In this document: positions 15,237 to 24,094 of the stretch, one piece after another
Numbering within the stretch: position 1 is the first letter of the stretch
Layout of the letters: every line of letters starts with the position of its first letter
Assembly: GCF_004217555.1 (NCBI RefSeq)
Contig: NZ_SHKW01000008.1
Location: 62,001 to 126,000, forward strand
Length of the DNA stretch: 64,000 nucleotides
DNA from: Edaphobacter modestus
Lineage (GTDB): Bacteria; Acidobacteriota; Terriglobia; Terriglobales; Acidobacteriaceae
Reading direction: 5' to 3'
Notes under the pieces: model-generated
The model's database searches: none
Told to the model about the DNA's origin: nothing
Seen by the model: only the letters and a program-made list of their open reading frames with translations
Position numbers and translations under genes: made by a program

Positions 15237-17636
15237 TTAGCCGAACAATTGCATTTGGTCCTCATACTCCACAACAGGCTGCTTGCGGCGCGAGGATTGT
15301 TTTGGTTTCATGGCAGCGAACATGAGAACGTTCGTCTGCGGCGTTGGGATGGGGTCGGCGACAATAACGGAAGTCTCGACCAAGAACGGCGCGCTCTCGG
15401 CCTCGGGTTCGGCTACCTCCTCGACGACAGCATCAAACGAAAGCTCGTCTGTACCATCGAAGGTGAGATCACTTTCCGCCGCTACCTGTTCCAGTACCGC
15501 ATTCACCTCAACGGTGGTCGGTTCCGGCACATGCAGAGCACGTTCGCGCTCGAGGTTCTGCCAGATGGCGTCTGCAGATTCGCCGACTCCGCCCTCTTCG
15601 AGCAGTTCGCGAACCATGGACGTCATCATGTCATCGTCCTCCTCGAAGCCGTCCAGGCCTTCACCGGAGAACTTGCCCTCCATCATCATCGCCACCAGCA
15701 GCTTCTTCCCCATCAGGCGAATCTGGGACTCTTGCGCAGTTCCCGTATACATCAGGAACTTGACCCGGACAGCATGCTTCTGACCGATACGCCAGGAGCG
15801 ACGGCTTGCCTGCCTCAACGTGTACAGAGAAAACCCTGTCTCGTAGAAGTAGATAGTGGGGAATTCGAGGAGGTCTAAGCCCGTCTCGACCAGCTTGGGA
15901 TGAGCAATAACAACCTGCACACCCTCAGCAAGACGAGCTTCGTACCATGCCTCTCGTGCGTCGGTTCCCACCGACGACTTGAGGACAGCGGTACGGAGGC
16001 CAGCCTGTTCGAAGACCCACTTCAGACGAGCCGTGACGTCATGAGCGCCCGTATAGGTGGCGAAGACCTGAACGCGGCGACCTTGGGTAATTTCTGCATT
16101 CACGTCGTCGAGTAGTGCCTTCTCCTTCGGGTACAACACACCCTGATCGAGGTCCGCAGGGTCGCATACGTGAACCGTTTCCAACTCCCCAGTCTGCTTA
16201 TCCCGAACCTTCGCATACAGCGTGTTGAAGCCGAACGGATGGTCTGGATAGCAGAGCAACGTGTTGAGCATCAGACTGGTAAGGCTTGCGTTTCTCGGGT
16301 ACTTCTTCAGCGCATCCTTGATTGCGTCGCGGATGTCGTTGTAAGCCTTCTCCAGCTCGCCCTCCAACTGCACAGGAATGACGCTCTCGTTATACGCCGG
16401 CATATTGGCCGCTATATCCTCGAGCGAAACGAACGCAGTATTCTCCATCAGGTATTTGCCGAAGAGCAAGGGACTGCATCCTGGCTTTCGCTTGACGGTG
16501 ACTGACGCCTTTGAGGCCTTCGAACATGAGTTGTCTTCGACCTCGCGCTTGACGATCTCCTCAGAGACACCGTAGGTGCTTTGGAATACGCTGCGACCTT
16601 CTCCACCCCACGCATAGCCTTCCCGAGCCATTTGCGGGGCATCCATGCGGTAGAGCACGTTGTAGAGGTCGTCGGCGTAGCCGCCCATCATCGTCCCGGT
16701 GAGACCGATGAGCTTCTTCGCAATACGACCAAGCACAGCCAGACCGTTGCCCTGGGCGGTGTCGCCTCCGAGCTGGTGCAGCTCGTCGGCAATGGCGTAG
16801 TCGAAGAAATCATGCATGTAGCGGCCCATGTATTCGAGCGGCGCCATGCGCTGGATCTTGCTCTTGTCGGCCTGCCAGAGCGCAGTATGGACCTTTGTGC
16901 CGTCGCTTGGGCGGGCAAACGTCTCACTAAGCTTCCGGTTGTCGAAAGACAGACGGGTCAGATTACCGCCCGTCGAATCGTCGACGGGACGGCCGCTATC
17001 AATGCTGACCACGTTTCCGAGGTTGGGACCGGATTTTGCGACATTGAATGCATGCCGCCAGAAGTAGCTCAGCTTCCCTTTTTCTTTGCTCATGACAAAG
17101 AAGGCGTTTTGGGGGCAAAGTTTCTTGAACCCTTTGGGTCCCATCAGGCGGAGCTGCGAGACCGAAAGGCTCAATCCTTTTCGTTCGATCTTGCCGTTGC
17201 GATAAACCACTTCGACGACGCCGTGTGGCTTGCGAGGATCGCCGTTGTTACGCATGTCTTCGACGAGAAACACGCGCACGTTGGGGATGGTCATAAAGAC
17301 TTCGCGAGCCCACTTCTTCGGCAGATGCGGGGGGCACATAACGATCGACGTGAAGCGCTTTCCATTCGCATGGACGAAGCACGTAGCCATCGACATCAGA
17401 GTTTTGCCCGTGCCGCATTCTGCCACGATGCGCGCGGAGTTCGCTGTGATGAGGCTCTTCGCGGTCCCCATAATCGCAAGGGCCTGCGCCGGCAGTGGAC
17501 GTCGCTTCAGTTTGGCGATCTCTGGTGAAAGCTCGTCTTCAGGCTTGTGGAGAGGTTGATAGGATTCGACAATGCGGTCTCCGAGGGAAGACGCGTATTC
17601 CCTCAAATAGTCAAAGATAGTGTTCAATGCAGCCAT
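15237..17636 (-). CDS. SNF2/DEAD-like helicase
   Basis: 799 residues. Motif I AECGTGKT (about 72-79), motif II IADELHQ in place of the usual DEAH, motif III LTGTMMGG, and motif VI QASRRSWRIGQKHAVRV near residue 640. These place it in the superfamily 2 SNF2-like group found on large plasmids and phages, using ATP to move on or remodel DNA. The C-terminal 150 residues are acidic and repeat-poor, ending in a DQMQLFG tail that could be a clamp- or partner-binding peptide. Preceded by two small genes on the same strand and followed by its own terminator. Confidence 0.85.
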   Translation of the reverse strand: MAALNTIFDYLREYASSLGDRIVESYQPLHKPEDELSPEIAKLKRRPLPAQALAIMGTAKSLITANSARIVAECGTGKTLMSMATCFVHANGKRFTSIVMCPPHLPKKWAREVFMTIPNVRVFLVEDMRNNGDPRKPHGVVEVVYRNGKIERKGLSLSVSQLRLMGPKGFKKLCPQNAFFVMSKEKGKLSYFWRHAFNVAKSGPNLGNVVSIDSGRPVDDSTGGNLTRLSFDNRKLSETFARPSDGTKVHTALWQADKSKIQRMAPLEYMGRYMHDFFDYAIADELHQLGGDTAQGNGLAVLGRIAKKLIGLTGTMMGGYADDLYNVLYRMDAPQMAREGYAWGGEGRSVFQSTYGVSEEIVKREVEDNSCSKASKASVTVKRKPGCSPLLFGKYLMENTAFVSLEDIAANMPAYNESVIPVQLEGELEKAYNDIRDAIKDALKKYPRNASLTSLMLNTLLCYPDHPFGFNTLYAKVRDKQTGELETVHVCDPADLDQGVLYPKEKALLDDVNAEITQGRRVQVFATYTGAHDVTARLKWVFEQAGLRTAVLKSSVGTDAREAWYEARLAEGVQVVIAHPKLVETGLDLLEFPTIYFYETGFSLYTLRQASRRSWRIGQKHAVRVKFLMYTGTAQESQIRLMGKKLLVAMMMEGKFSGEGLDGFEEDDDMMTSMVRELLEEGGVGESADAIWQNLERERALHVPEPTTVEVNAVLEQVAAESDLTFDGTDELSFDAVVEEVAEPEAESAPFLVETSVIVADPIPTPQTNVLMFAAMKPKQSSRRKQPVVEYEDQMQLFG

Positions 17637-17656
17637 GAAGCGCCTCCAAGTATCCG

Positions 17657-17689
17657 AAAAAAGGAAAGGCCAACTCTGGTGAGTTGACC
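17657..17689 (-). terminator. Intrinsic terminator
   Basis: Stem GGCCAACTC/GAGTTGACC, four-base loop, followed on the minus strand by TTTCCTTTTTT. It ends the transcript of the 17721-18678 gene pair just upstream of the helicase start. Confidence 0.75.
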
Positions 17690-17720
17690 TGGTGCCACGT
17701 TCAGCAATGGTTTGGTGAAA

Positions 17721-18026
17721 TCAGGTTGTGAGCGGTTCTGCTTCAGCATCCGAAAAGAACTTCCCGCTTTTCAGATCGTCTAGATACCGCCCAAGCGCAG
17801 CCAGCATTTCTTTGTCGGAGTAACAGAGCATGATCAACTTCGTGCGACCGCCAGGGAGACGAAGGTAAAGGCCGGAAGCGAGAAAAAGCCTATGAGCCTT
17901 CTTCTCCCTGTGCCAATATGCCAGTGCATCTGCCTTGCGTCGGAAGAAGGTGCGGTACGGAACTGTGTCGTCGCAATTCGCGTCGGTGTATCGAAATTGC
18001 TCGATTTCCCATCTCTTCTTACGCAA
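17721..18026 (-). CDS. Hypothetical protein
   Basis: 101 residues, basic N-terminus, Trp/Tyr-rich. Its start overlaps the end of the preceding gene by eight bases, so the pair is translationally coupled. No family recognised. Confidence 0.55.
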   Translation of the reverse strand: MRKKRWEIEQFRYTDANCDDTVPYRTFFRRKADALAYWHREKKAHRLFLASGLYLRLPGGRTKLIMLCYSDKEMLAALGRYLDDLKSGKFFSDAEAEPLTT

Positions 18027-18678
18027 AGGATTCCTCGGATTGAAAACCGGACAGCAGGTCGTGGATGCCGTATTGCCTCCACTGGACCGGACCGTCGCAC
18101 TTCGGGAGGTCGAGCATACCGAGCTTCACTTGTGAGCCAATCCAGGCCATCACCTCGTCCCGTGTTGTGGTTACAACAACAGGGGAACAATTGAAGCCGT
18201 CTATCGCCTTGATCTTGTCCGTGCTGCGCAACATGTGGACTCCCGCGTCAGCCCACTCGGGTGAGGCTGGAAGGCCAAGGAAGGACACAACGCTCGCCCA
18301 AATGAGTTCCTCGTCATCATGCAGCACCGTCACCGAACCTTCTGTGCCGTTGAGCATCAATTTTTTGGAAAAGGCGAGCATGTGCCGTACTGGCCGGTTT
18401 CTTCCGGGGATAGGCAAGTAGCCGCGGTAGGTCGTCGACTTGTCGCCCATGCACAGGTTGAGCGTCGCTCCATCTGGCAGGGTGGCAGTCAGCTGGGCTC
18501 CGGTGCCGATGGCGGCAGAGATAGTAGCCATCTCAGAATCATTTCCGAAGACAGAAAGCATTTGGGTATTTCCGTCGTTCGTGGCGAATCGATCGCACCA
18601 AACCTGCACGCGTGTCGACCAGTTTTTGGTCGACACGGAGTATTGCACCTGCGCGAGTCGAAGGTGAGCGTTCTTCAT
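18019..18678 (-). CDS. Hypothetical protein
   Basis: 219 residues from the ATG at 18678 (AAAAGGA upstream); the longer frame to 18783 runs into the preceding gene. Contains ATNDGNTQMLSVFGNDSEMA and GYLPIPGRNRPVRHMLAFSK. No known domain. Forms a two-gene unit with 17721-18026, upstream of the helicase. Confidence 0.6.
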   Translation of the reverse strand: MKNAHLRLAQVQYSVSTKNWSTRVQVWCDRFATNDGNTQMLSVFGNDSEMATISAAIGTGAQLTATLPDGATLNLCMGDKSTTYRGYLPIPGRNRPVRHMLAFSKKLMLNGTEGSVTVLHDDEELIWASVVSFLGLPASPEWADAGVHMLRSTDKIKAIDGFNCSPVVVTTTRDEVMAWIGSQVKLGMLDLPKCDGPVQWRQYGIHDLLSGFQSEESFA

Positions 18679-18688
18679 GGAGTCCTTT

Positions 18689-19270
18689 TTAGTGCAAAAG
18701 CATCTCTTCGTTGAGTGAGAGGCGAACAACGTCTCCGGGGATGAAGCGTGCATCCTGATAGCTGCTGGATTGCACGAAGCCACCGTAGGTATTGGGGTAA
18801 TATCCGCCGTAGCGCCCTACCAGGACCGCCGCGGTGGTTCCGAAGGATTGGAGTCTTTGCTGGTTGATCTGAATCCCCGTACGGGTGACTGAGTTGGTCA
18901 GAATCGGAATGCTGTAACTGCCGTTGTCACCCTGAATGGTGATGGTAACTGCCTCAATCGCGATCCTGGGCATGGTGTTGCTGTAGCCGCCTCGTTGTAC
19001 TTCCGCAACGCGCAGGGTGACAGGTGTGCCGGCAGGCAGGAGCATGCGTCCGCTCTCCACGAGATCCACTGCCAGATAGCCAGTGAATTGGATCCCGGGC
19101 ACCGCATTCCGGCTCGAGATAGACTGTTCGACTCGAACCGGCAAAACCATGCCGTTTCGGAGCGAGCGGACTGGTGGCGCTGGCTGGTTACCTACCGGTC
19201 TTACACTGGCCGCCTGAAGGTAAAGGGGTGCAATTGCCAAGGCTACAGCAAAGAGAAATCTGCGAAACAT
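18689..19270 (-). CDS. Exported protein
   Basis: 193 residues from the ATG at 19270. N-terminus MFRRFLFAVALAIAPLYLQA is a Sec signal with an AxA-like cleavage site. The mature part is beta-rich, with SGRMLLPAGTPVTLRVAEVQ, a pattern also seen in the outer domain of VirB10/TrbI-like proteins, and a Gly/Tyr-rich tail. I do not assign a function; the VirB10 resemblance is weak. Confidence 0.6.
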   Translation of the reverse strand: MFRRFLFAVALAIAPLYLQAASVRPVGNQPAPPVRSLRNGMVLPVRVEQSISSRNAVPGIQFTGYLAVDLVESGRMLLPAGTPVTLRVAEVQRGGYSNTMPRIAIEAVTITIQGDNGSYSIPILTNSVTRTGIQINQQRLQSFGTTAAVLVGRYGGYYPNTYGGFVQSSSYQDARFIPGDVVRLSLNEEMLLH

Positions 19271-19322
19271 AGGGTAGCCCTCCCATGGGCTGGGTGACGT
19301 GAAGTGGTCGATGTGAAAGCAG

Positions 19323-19354
19323 AAAACCCCAAACGGTTGGAAGGCCGTTTGGGG
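19323..19354 (-). terminator. Intrinsic terminator
   Basis: Ten-pair stem CCCCAAACGG/CCGTTTGGGG with an eight-base loop, then TTTT on the minus strand; downstream of the Uma2 gene. Confidence 0.75.
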
Positions 19355-19389
19355 CATTGGTACGAAAATTGAATTTATGAAGAGTGGTT

Positions 19390-19995
19390 TTAGACCCTGT
19401 AGCTCGACCAGACTTCGTTGAGATCAAGCACAAAGCCTTCTACCGGACCAGAGCCAGCTATTTGCTCACCAGTCTCCTTCCGGGGATCCTTGCCGGCTTC
19501 ATATATATAGACAGCGCGAGTATAGGGATCAACCAACCAGCCCAGCTGAACACCGTTGGCCAGCCAAAGCTCCATCTTCGAGAGAGCTTTGCTGAGCGCA
19601 TCGCTTTTTGAGCGAAGCTCGACAACGAACGCCGGAGCGAGGTGAAGGAAATGGTCAAGTTCCTCGTTAGTAAGGCCACCTGACTGTTCATCCGTGATGT
19701 AAGCCGCGTCGGGACTCTTAGATGACCGATCAGGCAAGAAGAATCCCGCACTGGAGCCGCATACACGTCCTCGTCGATGTGTCTTCCACCACACGCGCAA
19801 CTGCGCGATAATCTCGCTGTTGGCATCGTCTGTACGAAATCCCGCGGGTGCGTTCACTACGATCTCTCCTTCTTTGGTTCGTTCGAGTGCAACATCCGCG
19901 TTGGTCGCGCACAGCTGCTCGAAGTCGTCATCGCTCAACACCGGCTTGATGACCAGCGTGCTAGGCATCTTCGGGATTTCGAGACCTGTGCTCAT
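19390..19995 (-). CDS. Uma2 family (DUF820) restriction-endonuclease-fold protein
   Basis: 201 residues from the ATG at 19995. Family hallmarks: FRTDDANSEIIAQLRVWWKT, GFFLPDRSSKSPDAAYIT (PD half of the nuclease core) and APAFVVELRSKSDALSKAL (the ExK-like half), then GVQLGWLVDPYTRAVYIY. Uma2 proteins have a PD-(D/E)xK fold and unknown targets; they are abundant in Acidobacteriota and Cyanobacteria. Single-gene unit with terminator. Confidence 0.85.
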   Translation of the reverse strand: MSTGLEIPKMPSTLVIKPVLSDDDFEQLCATNADVALERTKEGEIVVNAPAGFRTDDANSEIIAQLRVWWKTHRRGRVCGSSAGFFLPDRSSKSPDAAYITDEQSGGLTNEELDHFLHLAPAFVVELRSKSDALSKALSKMELWLANGVQLGWLVDPYTRAVYIYEAGKDPRKETGEQIAGSGPVEGFVLDLNEVWSSYRV

Positions 19996-20125
19996 GCCCA
20001 TTATTCTAAGCCTCGATTGGTTCAAAATGCAGTATCTTCATGGTTTGCCCCGGTAAACCATTGAATTTCCATGAGTTCTTCCGAACAGGGGCGGGAGGAG
20101 GAGGAGCCGAAACTCCTCCCAGGGT

Positions 20126-21517
20126 TTAGTTCTCGCTCGGCAACAGGATCGTTGTTACCGATCGATCTACTTCGGTGATGATGTTCACTTTGCCCTCGGG
20201 GCTTCCGGGAACGTTGTAGCTGGAGAAGATCCGGTCATCCCCTCTTTTCACGGCCTCGTTGCTGGAGTTTGCATCGAACTCATCCACATCCCCCCAATCG
20301 CCGCGCTTGTGGCGTTCAATCAGGGCATACGGATTGAATCCCCGGCTAACGAGAGCTTGTATGCCCTGCGTCATGACAAGGTGACCTAGCTCAAAGAGCT
20401 TGCACGAGTCAGGATCATTGAGCCGCGAAACGATGGCCGCGTCCTCCACAACCGATTCCGAGTCTGCAGGAGTTTCGACCTTTGGTCCGTCTTGGTCCTT
20501 CTGCTTCGTCTCGGTCAGTACGAGCGTTTCGCCCGAGGTGAAAACGAGTGCGAGCTCATTCGAGAACCGTTCCTTCGTTCTAATGATCTCTACCCCGTCT
20601 TCAACTTCGGTCGTCGTTGTTGTGTGCTTCACAGGACGCCAGCGCGCCAGATGCCGCTTCTCGCCTTGGCCAAACACTCCATTGAGCATTCCTGCAGTTG
20701 CCAACAAACCAACGTGGCCGCCATGCAGCGGTGTGATGGGCCGACCCCCTGCAACTTCCGTCTTCGGAAGCAACAGCGGGATAGCCGCCTTCCATGCATT
20801 ACTTGCCATCATCCGGTCCTCGATCTCATCCAGCGGCAAGCCGTTGTAGGCGATCTCGACATTCCCGGTAGGTGGAACGCTGTACATGCGGTCCGGGTTG
20901 GGCGACAGAAGCGGACAACTCCACCGATCTGCCATGATCCGCCCTACGCGCTGGCGCCAGAGGTTCTGATCGTTGCCGTTGTTGTTGTGGCGAACCCCGA
21001 AAACGGCACACTGGTCGTACTTCTCGGACTCTTCGCCACCCATGCGGTAGATCTGGATGTCCTTGAAGCGCGTCGTAAGCGTTTCCATTGTGTCGTACAC
21101 AGCTTTGAAGGGGATGACCATGAGGAGAATGCCCTTGGGCTTCAGCCAGCTATAGGTGTGGCCGAGAAACAGCTTCTCCATGCGCTGATTGGCGAGGGGG
21201 CCTACCTCGAAGTCGTATGGCGGATTCAGGTAGAGGAAGGAAAGACGTTCAACGCGGGCACGCACGTCAAAGACATTGCCCTGAATCGTCTGGATGCCGG
21301 ATTCCTTGGCGCTGATTGCCCGGTTTGCATCAAGTTCGACTCCATAGAGCGTGGTCTGCGAGCCAGTGGTCAGAGCATGGAGCGCTGCACCTGTGCCGCA
21401 GCATGGGTCGAGAGCCGAAGTAGGCTCATTGGGGAAAGAGAGACGCGCCCGGAGCATCGGGCCTTGTTCAACGGGAAGTGGGTAATAACCCAGTTTTAGA
21501 CGGGCCGCAATCCTCAC
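20126..21517 (-). CDS. DUF6094-like SAM-dependent DNA methyltransferase
   Basis: 463 residues, GTG start at 21517 with AAGGA eight bases upstream. The SAM-binding motif is ALDPCCGTGAALHAL (about 36-50), and the catalytic motif is FLYLNPPYDFEVGPL (about 94-108), marking an N6-adenine or N4-cytosine methyltransferase. The arrangement and length suggest the DUF6094 group often carried by plasmids near helicases. No restriction nuclease is adjacent. A palindromic element lies in its leader. Confidence 0.75.
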   Translation of the reverse strand: MRIAARLKLGYYPLPVEQGPMLRARLSFPNEPTSALDPCCGTGAALHALTTGSQTTLYGVELDANRAISAKESGIQTIQGNVFDVRARVERLSFLYLNPPYDFEVGPLANQRMEKLFLGHTYSWLKPKGILLMVIPFKAVYDTMETLTTRFKDIQIYRMGGEESEKYDQCAVFGVRHNNNGNDQNLWRQRVGRIMADRWSCPLLSPNPDRMYSVPPTGNVEIAYNGLPLDEIEDRMMASNAWKAAIPLLLPKTEVAGGRPITPLHGGHVGLLATAGMLNGVFGQGEKRHLARWRPVKHTTTTTEVEDGVEIIRTKERFSNELALVFTSGETLVLTETKQKDQDGPKVETPADSESVVEDAAIVSRLNDPDSCKLFELGHLVMTQGIQALVSRGFNPYALIERHKRGDWGDVDEFDANSSNEAVKRGDDRIFSSYNVPGSPEGKVNIITEVDRSVTTILLPSEN

Positions 21518-21562
21518 GTTTTTGTCCTTTAGATCAATTTTTTGGGGGGGGTGGTGGCGAAT

Positions 21563-21611
21563 AAACCATAACTTTGCGCACGCGCAAGGTTATGGTTTCT
21601 ACCAAAAGTTG
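21563..21611 (-). promoter_or_regulatory. Palindromic leader element, copy 1
   Basis: A 36-bp palindrome (21563-21598): 16-bp arms with core ATAACTTTGCG/CGCAAGGTTAT around a four-base centre, one G-T type mismatch. Directly joined is the conserved CTACCAAAAGTTG. On the minus strand the order is CAACTTTTGGTAG, hairpin, 45 bases, then the methyltransferase start. Copy 2 is at 39773-39821. Could be an operator or an RNA hairpin. Confidence 0.6.
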
Positions 21612-21988
21612 CAGGTGGTAGTGGTGATGGGGTGACGGTGGGTGGCGGTTTAGAGCTCAGGGGGTAAGGTGCGATTAGCCGACCACCCGGAAACGCAAAA
21701 GGCTCCATATTTACGGCTCAATGGGCCCACGTCCCGTAAGCAACAACTGAGAATCGCAATTGTCGAAAATTGGACGGTTCAGTCGCGACAGGGATCAATC
21801 CAAGAGAGACGATCAGCTACAGAATCGTAATCGTTTCATACTTTTACTTCATATAGATTTCTCCTGCGCTGCCGATAAACAGCGGTACAGGAGACTGCGA
21901 CCTGGCCTCCCCCCAACGATGACGTGGAAGCGCTGCCCAACTGTCCGTGAGACTGGGACGATTGGTTCTGCGGGCAGAAGAAGGTTAC
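21612..21988. other. Intergenic stretch
   Basis: Contains no convincing gene. It separates the divergent methyltransferase and the MHYT fragment. A G-rich run follows the methyltransferase leader, and short frames here look random. Confidence 0.4.
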
Positions 21989-22147
21989 GTGCTAATCGGC
22001 ATTTATAGCAGCTGGCTGGTCCTGGTCTCGTTATTCGTGGCGATGTTTGCCTCCTACACGGCACTGGATATGGCCGGGCGCATCACGGCGTCCCAAACGC
22101 GATTTGCCGCGCGCTCGTGGCTAGGCGGTGGCTCATTCGCGATGGGG
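21989..22147 (+). pseudogene. MHYT-domain fragment
   Basis: GTG at 21989 with AGAAGG upstream. Reads IGIYSSWLVLVSLFVAMFAS then YTALDMAGRITASQTRFAAR and GGGSFAMG: the first transmembrane segments of an MHYT sensor domain, normally at the start of a GGDEF/EAL membrane protein. After ATGGGG at about 22147 the family pattern ends abruptly and an unrelated sequence follows in the same frame. Confidence 0.65.
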
Positions 22148-23113
22148 CTAGAGACGTTGGTTATGTCTCTCCCTGAGTTCCACGCATTGGTCGAACATGA
22201 GATCGGTGACCGTCGCCCCGAGCCCGATACGATCAACGTCCTTAGAAACAAAATTCCACAGCATCTCAGGGAGGCTTACGACGCCGAACCTGCGGCAATG
22301 TTGCGGCTGTTGGAGTCGTGGATTTACGTCAATGACGAGAGCGTGACCGAAATCCCGAACACGAAAGAGTTCCTGCGCGGTTCGAAAACCGACCTGGTCG
22401 CTGATTGCGCAGGAGCATAAGTTCAAACGAGATGTTGAGGATGAACTGTGGGATTGGACGCTAGAGTTCAGCACAAACCCGAAATCAAAAAGCACGGCTG
22501 TGGTGCTAACGGCGCCCGCGGGCTACGGCATTACCACAATCATGGTGTCCCAGGCGCTCCGGATTGTTGATGGAGGTATCGGGCCTGCCTTCATGCTCCG
22601 TGAGGGGGCCGAAGTCAATGAAGGGGAGGTGGGGTTCGCCGCAAGCTTATTTCCCGACGTTGACTGCTATCTCATCGTCGATCAAGCTCGGGACCAATTA
22701 GCGAATATTCAAAACGCAATGGCCCAGCGACGACTGGCAAAGAACAACACGCTGTTCATTATCAACGTGAGGCGAAATGAATGGCTGTCGCCGAAAATAC
22801 GATTTAATGCGAAAGAATTCGAGATTGAGCCACTATCTGACACCGAGATTAACCGGCTACTGGACTTCTTGGGGGCGGAAGATTCTCTCGACAAGCTGGC
22901 TGAGTTGGACCGGGAATTCCAATTCAAGATCGTCAAGGACAAACACGAAAAGCAGCTTGTTGCGATGCGTGAGGCTATGGCCGGTGAGGGTGTTGGGTTT
23001 GATTCGATCATCGAAGGCGAGTATCCAAGCATCGATGAGGAAAACTCTCCTTCGGTTTCGCGTGATCTATACCTGCTTGTTTGCTGCTTCTATCAGCATG
23101 GCATGCTGATACG
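22148..23113 (+). pseudogene. STAND-like P-loop NTPase fragment with a frameshift
   Basis: Fused in frame to the MHYT piece. Reads PEFHALVEHEIG and IPQHLREAYDAE, then needs one base near 22396 to continue as SLIAQEHKFKRDVEDELWDW. The P-loop-like VVLTAPAGYGITTIM lacks the usual Lys. Further on: IEPLSDTEINRLLDFLGAED, KQLVAMREAMAGEGVGFDSI and LYLLVCCFYQHGMLIR. This pattern resembles the NTPase core of large STAND-type (often antiphage) proteins. After LIR at about 23113 the sequence changes to GC-rich non-coding DNA, so the effector and C-terminal parts are missing. Confidence 0.5.
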
Positions 23114-23686
23114 CCGCGTCAGCGGCCCATGCTCAAGCCCCGCACGAACTCATGCTGTTGCGCCGGACTTCCTGCGCCCGAGGGCGTTTCCGCCCGGACA
23201 CGCGATGTTTCCCGGCGGAAACGAACACAGCCCAGGTCATTGCATGGGCTGACGTTTCCGCCCGGAACCATTTTCGGCTTCCACACGACCCCGCAAGGGA
23301 TGGAGTGTCAACACCCTTCCGGTGCGAAGCACCGCGCTCGCACCCGCGATGATTCCGGCGTCAGAACTGCATCCTATTCGCCACCGATTGCGCATCGATC
23401 ACAACGCTGATTCCACGATGGTTCCCGCACAGCAACTTCAAGTTGCTGCGCAGCAACCTGACAGCACCGCTTTTCTCTTAGCCGCCTGATTCGATGATGG
23501 TTCCCGCAGAGGAACTTTAGGTTCCTCTACAGCACCCATTCTGGGGTGACGTGTCATACCTCCAGCCGATGCGAAGCAGCGTGCTCTTCCAGAGGTAGGG
23601 AGGATGAGGGGCCAGCTACACCCCACGAACACGCCTACGGGCTTACCAGCGAGCGGGACAGGCTACTTCGTAGGCGTCTCCGTCGC
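23114..23686. repeat. Non-coding stretch with hairpin repeats
   Basis: No gene seen. It holds two similar units, each GATGGTTCCCGCA followed by a short hairpin: CAGCAACTTCAAGTTGCTG (23430-23448) and GAGGAACTTTAGGTTCCTC (23509-23527). Stem bases differ but stay paired. TTTCCGCCCGGA also appears twice (about 23187 and 23251). These look like REP-type intergenic repeats. Confidence 0.5.
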
Positions 23687-24094
23687 TCATATGTCGGTCG
23701 CTTCGCGCGAGACCTCATTCCATGTTTCGGGGAGCTTCCTCGTCCGAAGCTTGGGATCAACGAAGAGCAAGTACAGCTCCTGAAGTCGCCCCTCGAACTG
23801 CGATAGCTGGACGTTGATGGAGCAACCGTCGTCCGTCTGTATCCACAGCTCCCCCACAGATTCCCTTCTCGACTTCGCTTTAGGGTTCTCCGATTCGGGG
23901 GCTTGCAGGCGGATACAGACGCCCTCATCGCATGGCCCTTCGGCGACCACTTGCGTTCGGCTGATGTCGGCATTTCGCCATTCATCATTGACCTGCAAGA
24001 TGTCGCTTATCCAACCTGCCTCACGCTCTGACAGCGGCCTCGGCTCGATCTCTTTTGGCTCGTTGCTAACTTTGCTCCTTCGCGGCCAGATCAT
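23687..24094 (-). CDS. Putative immunity protein of RHS gene 1
   Basis: 135 residues. Its ATG at 24094 overlaps the RHS stop codon (ATGA), the usual arrangement for a toxin-immunity pair. Acidic and cytoplasmic (no signal), with PRPLSEREAGWISDILQVND and a C-terminal QLSQFEGRLQELYLLFVDP. The RPLSEREA-type opening is reminiscent of DUF6984 proteins, but I am not certain. Expected role: bind and block the C-terminal RHS toxin. Confidence 0.6.
   Translation of the reverse strand: MIWPRRSKVSNEPKEIEPRPLSEREAGWISDILQVNDEWRNADISRTQVVAEGPCDEGVCIRLQAPESENPKAKSRRESVGELWIQTDDGCSINVQLSQFEGRLQELYLLFVDPKLRTRKLPETWNEVSREATDI

Noticed and set aside
16581-17528. 315-codon plus-strand frame over the helicase
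   Set aside because: Antisense to conserved helicase motifs and without a ribosome-binding site or family pattern.
20492-21499. 335-codon plus-strand frame over the methyltransferase
   Set aside because: Antisense to the NPPY methyltransferase and Cys/His/Arg-rich as expected of a shadow.
23417-23527. CRISPR array
   Set aside because: Only two units, no regular spacers and the units themselves form hairpins with different stems.
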